6,826 nucleotides of DNA from the NCBI GenBank assembly GCA_036557185.1, contig DATBHZ010000077.1:1-6826 (forward strand), written 5' to 3'. Shown here piece after piece: positions 1 to 5,868 of the stretch. The notes beneath the pieces were generated by a model. The model ran no database searches. It saw only the letters and a program-made list of their open reading frames with translations, and had not been told where the DNA came from. Source of the DNA: DATBHZ01 sp036557185 (lineage in GTDB: Bacteria; Actinomycetota; Acidimicrobiia; IMCC26256; JAENVU01). Each line of letters starts with the position of its first letter. Position 1 is the first letter of the stretch. The translations under genes and the position numbers were made by a program.

Positions 1-1345
1 GGGCAAGCGGCTTCCAGGTGCGTGCCAGCGCGGCCATGTCCGGCCACGTGCCGGTGGCGAGCCCGGCGAGGAACCCGGCCCCGAGCGTCGTCGCCTCCGT
101 CACCGGCGACACCTCCACCGGCTTCTGCGACGCATCGGCGAGCGCTTGCACGAACGTCGGGTTGCGCGACATCCCCCCGTCGACGCGCAAGACCTCGACG
201 TTCTGGGCCGCGTCCGTCTCGGCGGCCTCGACGAGGTCCGCACCGCGGTGCGCGACCCCTTCGAGCACCGCGCGCACGACCTGCGGGCGGCCAGTGCCGC
301 GCGTGAGGCCGAGGAGTGTGCCGCGCGCGCCGTAGTCCCAATGCGGCGTGCCGAGGCCGAGCAGCGCCGGCACGAACATCACGTCCTCGGAGGTCTCGCA
401 CTGTTGAGCGACGGCGCTGCTCTCCTCGGCCGACGCGAGGATGCCGAGATCGTCGCGGAGCCACTCGACGTTCGTCCCGGCCGAGAGCATGATCGCCTCG
501 ATGCCCCACGTGTCGGCGCCTTCCTGGCGCCACGCGACGATCGGGAAGGTTCCGCCGGGACCGCGTGTCTCGAAGCCCGGTCGGGTCGGCCCGACGACCA
601 GATCGAGCATGCCGCCCGTGCCGAAGGTGATCTTCGCCGGGCCGGGAGCGGTGCAGCCCTGGCCTGCGAGCGACGCCTGCTGGTCTCCCACGAGCGCGGC
701 GACCGGAGGTGCTCCGGGTAGCGCAGTGGCGGGCCCGACGATCCCGGTGGTGTCGACGATGGTCGGCAGCATGCGCTCGGGGATGCCGAGCGCGTCGAGC
801 GCGCTTTCCGACCACCCCGAGGCGTCGCCGCGCATGAGCCCTGTGACCGCGCCGTTGCTCGCGTCGGTGACGTGGTGCGCGCCTTCGGTCAGCTGCCACA
901 CCACCCAGGTGTCGACCGTGCCGAAGCACAGGTCACGGGTGCGCGCCGCGTCGAACGTGTCGAGGAGGTACGACACCTTCGTGGCCGACGCGTTGGGCGC
1001 GAACCGGAAGCCGTTCGCTCGTTGCTCGAGGCACGTGCCGACCGTGCGGAGATCCTGCCAGCCGATCGCAGGGCCGACCGGCTCGCCCGAGGCGCGGTCC
1101 CAGACGATCGTGGAGCTGCGTTGGTTCGTGATCCCCACGGCGCTCACCGCTGCCCCTTCGAGCGCGGCGTGCGCGGCTTCCAGCACCACCTGAGCCATCC
1201 GGCTCGCGTCGAACTCGACGAGGCCCGGCGCGGGCGAGTCGGGGAGGAGCGGATGCAGCTGCTCGTTCGTGACCGATGCGTCGTCGTGCACGACGGACGC
1301 GCGCACCGACGAGGTGCCGATGTCGAGCACGAGGAGGTCGGTCAT
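1..1345 (-). CDS. FGGY-family carbohydrate kinase, glycerol-kinase-like (3' end beyond window)
   Basis: ATP-dependent cytoplasmic kinase of the FGGY family, closest in pattern to glycerol kinase. Seen: 448 codons are open from an ATG directly after the stop of the upstream gene. The gene leaves the window at base 1, so about 50 C-terminal residues of a usual ~500 are missing. The phosphate-binding DIGTSSVR motif is at residues 8-15, GITNQR at 71-76, FGTVDTW at 141-147, GDQQASLAG at 220-228 with the catalytic-base Asp221, FGTGG at 241-245, and later GTPHWD and LRVDGG. Aligned by eye to E. coli GlpK, Arg83, Trp103, Asp245 and Gln246 are kept (here Arg76, Trp96, Asp221, Gln222). Glu84, Tyr135 and Phe270 are replaced by Ser77, Asn118 and Met246. 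All three lie in the glycerol pocket, so the substrate may not be glycerol. The start is fixed by the N-terminal motif and probably depends on translational coupling, as I see no Shine-Dalgarno. The family is sure; the substrate is not. Confidence 0.93.
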   Translation of the reverse strand, partial: MTDLLVLDIGTSSVRASVVHDDASVTNEQLHPLLPDSPAPGLVEFDASRMAQVVLEAAHAALEGAAVSAVGITNQRSSTIVWDRASGEPVGPAIGWQDLRTVGTCLEQRANGFRFAPNASATKVSYLLDTFDAARTRDLCFGTVDTWVVWQLTEGAHHVTDASNGAVTGLMRGDASGWSESALDALGIPERMLPTIVDTTGIVGPATALPGAPPVAALVGDQQASLAGQGCTAPGPAKITFGTGGMLDLVVGPTRPGFETRGPGGTFPIVAWRQEGADTWGIEAIMLSAGTNVEWLRDDLGILASAEESSAVAQQCETSEDVMFVPALLGLGTPHWDYGARGTLLGLTRGTGRPQVVRAVLEGVAHRGADLVEAAETDAAQNVEVLRVDGGMSRNPTFVQALADASQKPVEVSPVTEATTLGAGFLAGLATGTWPDMAALARTWKPLA

Positions 1346-2845
1346 CTACGCGAACGGATCCGGGAGGCCGAGCTTGCCGGGGTTCAGGATCCCGTTCGGG
1401 TCCAGCGCCTGCTTGGCGGCCGCCAGCACGCCGAAGGCGGGCCCGAGCGCCTCACGCACGTAGCCCGACCGGTTCAAGCCGACACCGTGGTGATGGCTGA
1501 GGGCGCCGCCGTTGGCGAGCACAGCGCGCGTTCCCGCGTCCCATGCCGCGCGGTAGTACTCGTCCTTGCGTTCGGCGGCGGGCTGGCCGGCGAACGTGAA
1601 GTAGAGGCAGGCCCCGTCGACGTACGAGTGGCTCTGGTGCGCGCTCGCGACGAGCGTGGACTCCACGGACCGGATCGCGCTCGTGGCCGCTTCGTAGATG
1701 TCGGCGCACCTCGACCACGGTGCCGCGATCTCCATCGTGTCGACCACGTAGTCGCGGCGGATCAGCGCCTCGAGCGCGCTCACGTCGTTGCGATGCTCGA
1801 GCCAGCGCCCGACGAGCTCGGAGTCGAGGATCTCGGCGCCCTTGCACTCCTCGGTGGCGACGGACATGACGGCTTCGACGATCGTCTCGTCGCCTTCGTC
1901 CATCACGAGCAGGACGTTGCGATCGGGACCCGTCTGGTAGGAGCGATCGGCCTCGATGGCGTCGTACAGGCGGATCACCGCCGGCGTCGCGCCCCGCTGC
2001 AGGATGCGGCGACAAGCGTCGAGACCTTCAGCGAAGCTCGCGAAGGCGTACGCCGCGCGCCGCTCGGCCGGTGGCGCCGGGTGCAGCCGGAGCCGCGCCC
2101 CGGTGATGATCCCCAGCGTCCCCTCGGAGCCGACGAACAACTGGTTCAGGTCCGGGCCGACCGCCGCCCGCGGGCTCCCACCCGTGCGGATCGGGGTGCC
2201 GTCGGCGAGCACGACGTCGAGGCCGACGACCATGTCCTCGATCTTCCCGTAGCGCGTGCTCAGCTGTCCCGCGCCGCGGCACGCGAGCCAGCCGCCGACC
2301 GTCGAGAGGTCGATCGACTGTGGCCAGTGACCGAGCGTGAGGCCGTGCCGCTCGCGCAGGGTCTCCTCGAGCCACGTGCCGAACGTGCCCGGGAGCACGT
2401 CGAGGACGAGCGAGGTCTCGTCGATCGAGGTGATGCCGCTGAGCGATGTGAGATCGAGCGCGACGCCTCCGTGCAGCGGGACGCTCGCGCCGCAGACCCC
2501 GCTCCGTCCCGCGGTCGCGGTGACCGGGACGCGCGCCTCGTTGCAGATCGTCAGGACGCTCGCGACCTCAGCCGCGCTCGCGGGTCGGGCGACCGCGGAC
2601 GCTCTCGCGGCGACCTGCCCGCCGAGGGCCCAGATCGTGGTGAGCGGCCACCAGTCGCGGCTCGTCTCGACGATCGACCCGTCGTCGACGAGCACTTCGC
2701 TGCACGACCCTGTGAGCCGTTCGAGCGTTCGGTCGTCGAGGTCGACGTGTCGTGCCGTGAGACGGGGCGTGACCGCGTCCGGCGCCGTCTCGAGCGCGAT
2801 CGGCGGTGTGGGAGCGCCCGATGCACCCGTGTTCGGAGAGGTCAC
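1346..2845 (-). CDS. FAD-binding oxidase, alkyldihydroxyacetonephosphate synthase (AGPS)-like
   Basis: Flavoprotein of 499 residues with an FAD-binding PCMH-type domain (about 80-255) followed by an FAD-oxidase C-terminal domain. Eukaryotic AGPS exchanges the acyl chain of acyl-DHAP for a fatty alcohol to start ether-lipid synthesis; most bacterial relatives have no proven substrate. Seen: AGRSGVCG at 112-119 in the FAD pyrophosphate loop, LSTVGGW at 180-186, RYGKIEDMVVG at 198-208, GPDLNQLFVGSEGTLGIIT at 230-248, SHSY then ACLYF around 405-416 (Tyr415), and the His-His-His run at 451-453 in SLSHHHGVG-like context, a hallmark of AGPS. It ends with DPNGILNPGKLG. The GTG at 2845 is chosen because the frame further upstream is only the shadow of the glpD 3' end; no strong ribosome site is seen. 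It lies 10 nt after glpD, and its stop abuts the kinase ATG, so one operon is very likely. It could instead oxidise a 2-hydroxy acid or polyol-derived compound. Confidence 0.9.
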   Translation of the reverse strand: MTSPNTGASGAPTPPIALETAPDAVTPRLTARHVDLDDRTLERLTGSCSEVLVDDGSIVETSRDWWPLTTIWALGGQVAARASAVARPASAAEVASVLTICNEARVPVTATAGRSGVCGASVPLHGGVALDLTSLSGITSIDETSLVLDVLPGTFGTWLEETLRERHGLTLGHWPQSIDLSTVGGWLACRGAGQLSTRYGKIEDMVVGLDVVLADGTPIRTGGSPRAAVGPDLNQLFVGSEGTLGIITGARLRLHPAPPAERRAAYAFASFAEGLDACRRILQRGATPAVIRLYDAIEADRSYQTGPDRNVLLVMDEGDETIVEAVMSVATEECKGAEILDSELVGRWLEHRNDVSALEALIRRDYVVDTMEIAAPWSRCADIYEAATSAIRSVESTLVASAHQSHSYVDGACLYFTFAGQPAAERKDEYYRAAWDAGTRAVLANGGALSHHHGVGLNRSGYVREALGPAFGVLAAAKQALDPNGILNPGKLGLPDPFA

Positions 2846-2855
2846 GTGCGGGAGA

Positions 2856-4481
2856 CTAGGCGCCGATCGACTCGTCCAGCGCTGTCTCGGGGAGCCCGGC
2901 GGCGCTGCGCTCCTCTGCGAGGGCCGACCGGAACGTGCCGACCTCCCGGGCGATGTGGGTCGCGTCCCAGCCGAGCTCGGCGCCGATGAGCGCGGCGACA
3001 TCGTCGGCAACGCGCGCGGTGGCTTCCCTGGCGAGCAGCCGGGCGCGGGTGCGGCGCGAGAGCACGTCGTCGAGGGTGCGAGCCATCTCCTCCCGCACCG
3101 CGTAGACGGCCTCCGATCGCCTGTAGGGGAGGCCCGGCACGAGTGCCTCCGCGAGCGTCGGGTCGGCCGTCTCGAGAGCCAGCACGTCGGAGGCGAGGCT
3201 TCCGTACCGGCGCGCGAGGTGCTCGTTGCTCACCGTCGGCCCGGCCGCGCCGACGAGCCGCACGCGCTTGGTCCGGCACCTCCCGCCGGTGCCCAGGGCG
3301 TCGACCACGCGATCGACGGTGTCGGACGCCATCCTGCGGTAGGTCGTGAGCTTGCCGCCGGTCACGGTCACGAGCCCCGAGTCCGAGACGCGCACGGCGT
3401 GCTTCCGCGAGAGGTCGGCGGTCTTCTCGCCGACGCTGCCGCCGGAGATCAGCGGTCGTAGCCCGGCCCACGTCCCGAGGATGTCCGCTTCGCTCAACGG
3501 CTCGTCCAGCGCGAGGTTGACCGCGTCGAGCAGGTAGCGAACGTCGTCGGGAGTGCACTGCGGGTCGTCGATCGGCCCGTCGTAGTCGGTATCGGTCGTG
3601 CCGACGTACGTGAAGTCCCCCCACGGGACGACGAAGATCGACCGGCGGTCCTTCGGGACCGGGATGATCGCTGCGATGTCGTTGCGAACCTTGTGCCAGG
3701 GCACGGTGATGTGGATGCCCTTCGCCGGCCGGATCGAGTGCGGGTGCGTTCCCTCGTCGAGCGCTCGCACCTCGTCCGACCAGACACCGGTCGCGTTCAC
3801 GACCGCGCGGGCGCGGACCTCGACGGTGTCGCCGTCGACGCTCACCGTCGCGCCGGTGAGCCTGCCCGCATCCTTATGGAGAGCGTCGACGCTCGCGTGG
3901 TTCACGACGACCGCTCCGTGCTCGGCCGCGGTGCGGGCGATCGTGAGCGTGAGCCGAGCGTCGTCTGTCTGGGCGTCGTAGTAGAGGTACGCAGCTGCAA
4001 CGTTCGCGGTGCGCAAGGAGGGCATGTGCTCGAGTGCCCGCTGCTTCGAGATGCGCCGGTGGATCTTGCCGATCCGCACGCCGCCGGTGAGGTCGTACAT
4101 CCAGAGCGCGCTCCCGAGCGCACGCGCGAGCTTCGGGTTGACGAGGCCGTCCTTGGAGAGCACCGGGATGAGGAAGGGGAGGACTCGCACGAGGTGTGGC
4201 GCGTTGCGCAGCGCGATGTGCCGCTCGTGGAGCGCTTCGTAGACCAGCCGGACCTCTCGCTGCTGGAGGTACCGGAGCCCGCCGTGCACGAGCTTCGACG
4301 ACTTCGAGGAAGTTCCGCTCGCGAAGTCGTGCCGCTCGACCAGGGCGGTGCGGAGCCCGCGCGACGCCGCATCGAGCGCGACCCCCGCGCCCGTGATCCC
4401 GCCGCCGACGACGAGCACGTCGAACTCGTCCGTGCCGAGGCGTCCGATCGCCGTGGCGCGGTCGAACGCCCCGGAAGTCAT
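2856..4481 (-). CDS. glpD: Aerobic FAD-dependent glycerol-3-phosphate dehydrogenase
   Basis: Oxidises sn-glycerol 3-phosphate to dihydroxyacetone phosphate and passes electrons to the quinone pool, as a peripheral membrane flavoprotein. Seen: 541 residues, normal for actinobacterial GlpD (E. coli 501). The N-terminal FAD-binding signature VVGGGITGAG is at 24-33, followed by ALDAASRG. SSKSSKLVHGGLRYL is at 58-72, and the second family signature GGKLTTYRRMA is at 375-385. A helical C-terminal domain follows, with the typical EEMARTLDDVLSRRTR stretch near residues 465-480. Residues that bind the substrate phosphate and hydroxyls in E. coli GlpD appear kept by eye alignment: Arg54 and Tyr55 (here Arg70, Tyr71), Arg317 (Arg342), Arg332 (Arg359) and Lys354 (Lys377). 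The ATG sits 17 residues before the Rossmann glycines, which is ordinary. No clear Shine-Dalgarno precedes it. It starts 23 nt after the secreted-protein gene and leads the glpD / AGPS-like / kinase cluster. Related polyol-phosphate dehydrogenases such as EryB are GlpD homologues, a less likely alternative. Confidence 0.94.
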   Translation of the reverse strand: MTSGAFDRATAIGRLGTDEFDVLVVGGGITGAGVALDAASRGLRTALVERHDFASGTSSKSSKLVHGGLRYLQQREVRLVYEALHERHIALRNAPHLVRVLPFLIPVLSKDGLVNPKLARALGSALWMYDLTGGVRIGKIHRRISKQRALEHMPSLRTANVAAAYLYYDAQTDDARLTLTIARTAAEHGAVVVNHASVDALHKDAGRLTGATVSVDGDTVEVRARAVVNATGVWSDEVRALDEGTHPHSIRPAKGIHITVPWHKVRNDIAAIIPVPKDRRSIFVVPWGDFTYVGTTDTDYDGPIDDPQCTPDDVRYLLDAVNLALDEPLSEADILGTWAGLRPLISGGSVGEKTADLSRKHAVRVSDSGLVTVTGGKLTTYRRMASDTVDRVVDALGTGGRCRTKRVRLVGAAGPTVSNEHLARRYGSLASDVLALETADPTLAEALVPGLPYRRSEAVYAVREEMARTLDDVLSRRTRARLLAREATARVADDVAALIGAELGWDATHIAREVGTFRSALAEERSAAGLPETALDESIGA

Positions 4482-4504
4482 GGGTCAGAGGCTAACGACC
4501 TGCG

Positions 4505-5362
4505 CTACGGACCGGGGACGAGCACCGACCGCGACTCCGAGACCGGATAGGCCCGTGTCGCGGCCCGCAGGACCGGGTCGAGCGACTCCCACGGGCCGCC
4601 GTCGACCCGGAACCGGGTGGCCAGCGTGAGCTCGGCCCGCAGTGTGAACCCGACGGCGTCCGACCGCGTCTCGAACGTGTGGACGACGTCGGAGCGCGCG
4701 GGGAACGCCCTGCCGAGGCTTCCGGGGGCGGCCGGCGACCCGTCGCCGTAGCTCCAGGTCACCTGCGCCGGGACGGCCTCGACCTCGACGCCGATACCCC
4801 AGCCCGAGACCTCGTCGTGCAGGGGCGCACCCGTGTAGCCGCCGACCCACAGCCATGTGTCGAGACCGGTGAGCCCGCGCGTCGCGGGGCTCGTGCCGAT
4901 GGTCGCGGCCGGGTAGGGGAGGTCACGGATCATCTCGTCGGCGAGCGCGCGCAGGTCGCCGTCCCCGTTCGCCGTGAACTGCGAAGGGAGCAGCCACACG
5001 CTCGTCACGTACTCGTCGCCGCAGTACACGAAGTACGCGCGGTAGTCCGGCCCGGGCGGCGGAGGCATCGGAACGGTCGTGTAGTCGTTGGGTCTCCAGC
5101 CCTTGCGGAGGTAGACGGTCACCTCCGTCGGCACCCACCGGCGTTGGCACCCCGAGGAATGCCCGCTCCCTGGGCTACTCCCCGAGCGCGGGCGCCCGAC
5201 CTCCACCCAGCTCTTGTCGTGCGCGAGCACGACGTGTGCGCCGGTCGGATCGGTGGACACGCCGGCCGAGTCGGCGAGCGCAGGTCCCGCCATGGCGAGC
5301 AGCATCGAGAGCGTCGCGAGGCACGCGAGGAGTGCGGCGAGAGCGAAGCGGCGGGAGTGCAT
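4505..5362 (-). CDS. Secreted protein of unknown function with PKD-like region
   Basis: I do not recognise a named family. Seen: 285 residues from the ATG at 5362. An N-terminal signal peptide has Arg4-Arg5, a hydrophobic stretch at 6-25 and an Ala-Leu-Ala site, so cleavage is likely after residue 30. The mature part has two cysteines (72 and 114) that could pair, a Ser/Gly-rich stretch at 60-71, a proline run near 98-103 and TGLDTWLWVGGY at 165-176. A stretch with VTWSYGDGSP at 201-210 and SDVVHTFE about 20 residues later is typical of PKD-type beta-sandwich domains in actinobacterial exported proteins. No lipobox and no C-terminal anchor are seen, so it is probably released or bound to the envelope non-covalently. 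The longer frame from 5434 was rejected because the 24 extra residues would precede a clean signal peptide and because a good ribosome site lies just before 5362. Its stop is 23 nt before glpD, but no functional link to glycerol metabolism is evident. Confidence 0.85.
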   Translation of the reverse strand: MHSRRFALAALLACLATLSMLLAMAGPALADSAGVSTDPTGAHVVLAHDKSWVEVGRPRSGSSPGSGHSSGCQRRWVPTEVTVYLRKGWRPNDYTTVPMPPPPGPDYRAYFVYCGDEYVTSVWLLPSQFTANGDGDLRALADEMIRDLPYPAATIGTSPATRGLTGLDTWLWVGGYTGAPLHDEVSGWGIGVEVEAVPAQVTWSYGDGSPAAPGSLGRAFPARSDVVHTFETRSDAVGFTLRAELTLATRFRVDGGPWESLDPVLRAATRAYPVSESRSVLVPGP

Positions 5363-5369
5363 CCAGCGT

Positions 5370-5377
5370 CTCCATCC
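5370..5377 (-). promoter_or_regulatory. Shine-Dalgarno sequence of the secreted-protein gene
   Basis: On the minus strand GGATGGAG lies here, with its GGAG 7 nt before the ATG at 5362. It is the only clear Shine-Dalgarno seen in the window and supports that start over the longer frame opening at 5434. Confidence 0.55.
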
Positions 5378-5438
5378 TTGGAAGGTCAAGCCCAATCCGT
5401 GGGCATGCACATCGACCGGATCGCGCCCCTGCACCCCC

Positions 5439-5458
5439 GCCCGCTCCGGCTGGCGGGC
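5439..5458 (-). other. GC-rich hairpin in the intergenic gap
   Basis: GCCCGC (minus strand, 5458-5453) can pair with GCGGGC (5444-5439) around an 8-nt loop, giving a perfect 6-bp stem. No T-run follows on the minus strand, so it does not look like a normal intrinsic terminator. It lies after the rhodanese stop and just downstream of the possible promoter, so it could act as a weak terminator, a leader structure or nothing. Confidence 0.25.
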
Positions 5459-5488
5459 ACTCTAGAAGGCGCCGGCGAAGGACGGCAA
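5459..5488 (-). promoter_or_regulatory. Possible sigma-70-type promoter in the 135-nt gap before the secreted-protein gene
   Basis: On the minus strand, TTGCCG (5488-5483) and TAGAGT (5464-5459) are separated by 18 nt, a loose match to the -35 and -10 boxes of the housekeeping sigma factor. It would start a transcript near 5452 with a leader of about 90 nt before the ATG at 5362. Both boxes are imperfect, and in GC-rich DNA such pairs arise by chance, so this is tentative. The gap is the only stretch over 30 nt without a gene in the window, so it is the most natural promoter site for the genes to its left. Confidence 0.25.
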
Positions 5489-5497
5489 CAGGCGCTG

Positions 5498-5845
5498 TCA
5501 GATCACGGCACCCTCGGTCCCGTCGTCGTGGACGACGGGGTAACCGGCTGCTGCCCACGCGCGCATGCCGCCGTCGAAGTTCTTCGCGTCCAGCCCCCAC
5601 GATCGGAGCAGATCGGTCGCTTTCGCCGAACGGACGCCGGAACGGCAGATGCACACGATCGGTCGATCGAGTGGCAGCTCGGCGCGAACCATGTCGAGCT
5701 TCGCGAGCGGCCAGAACCAGGCGTCAGGTGCATGGCCGGCTTCCCACTCGTCCGGTTCGCGCACGTCGAGGATCACGGCGTCGGCGAGGTCCGACATGTC
5801 GTCCGCGCTGACCGACGGTACCGGGCGCTCCTGGTGCACGGGCAC
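5498..5845 (-). CDS. Single-domain rhodanese-like sulfurtransferase
   Basis: Cytoplasmic rhodanese-homology protein of 115 residues, the usual size for a stand-alone domain (GlpE/PspE class). Such enzymes carry a persulfide on an active-site cysteine and transfer sulfane sulfur to cyanide, thiols or sulfur-accepting partners; the physiological acceptor here is unknown. Seen: VILDVREPDEWEAGHAPDA at 24-42, the entry motif of the fold, then VCICRSGVRS at 64-73, whose Cys67 heads the six-residue active-site loop with Arg68 and Arg72. NFDGGMRAWAAAGYPV at 89-104 closes the domain. The loop length fits sulfur rather than phosphate chemistry (Cdc25-type loops are one residue longer). The start is GTG at 5845; a second GTG two codons on (5839) is equally possible and neither has a clear ribosome site. 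It is 23 nt after the RNase/S1 gene, so co-transcription is likely. No signal peptide or membrane segment is seen. Confidence 0.92.
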   Translation of the reverse strand: MPVHQERPVPSVSADDMSDLADAVILDVREPDEWEAGHAPDAWFWPLAKLDMVRAELPLDRPIVCICRSGVRSAKATDLLRSWGLDAKNFDGGMRAWAAAGYPVVHDDGTEGAVI

Positions 5846-5868
5846 GTGTCGACGCTACACGCAGCCGA

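Noticed and set aside
872..2989. A 705-residue open frame on the plus strand, opposite glpD, the oxidase and the kinase.
   Set aside because: It is rich in Arg, Ala, Asp and Val without recognisable motifs and lies opposite three clear protein families; long antisense frames are expected in GC-rich DNA.
2846..3010. An N-terminal extension of the AGPS-like oxidase of 55 residues, starting at 3010.
   Set aside because: It overlaps the conserved glpD C-terminus in another frame and reads as low-complexity Ser/Arg/Pro; the GTG at 2845 just after the glpD stop gives the normal length.
5376..5385. CCTTGGAAGG, a short inverted repeat before the secreted-protein gene, looking a little like a MerR-type operator next to TTGACC.
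   Set aside because: The arms are only 4 bp, overlap the ribosome site, and have no -10 box at proper spacing.
5363..5434. A 24-residue N-terminal extension of the secreted protein starting at 5434.
   Set aside because: The extension precedes a clean signal peptide, and a Shine-Dalgarno sits 7 nt before the ATG at 5362.
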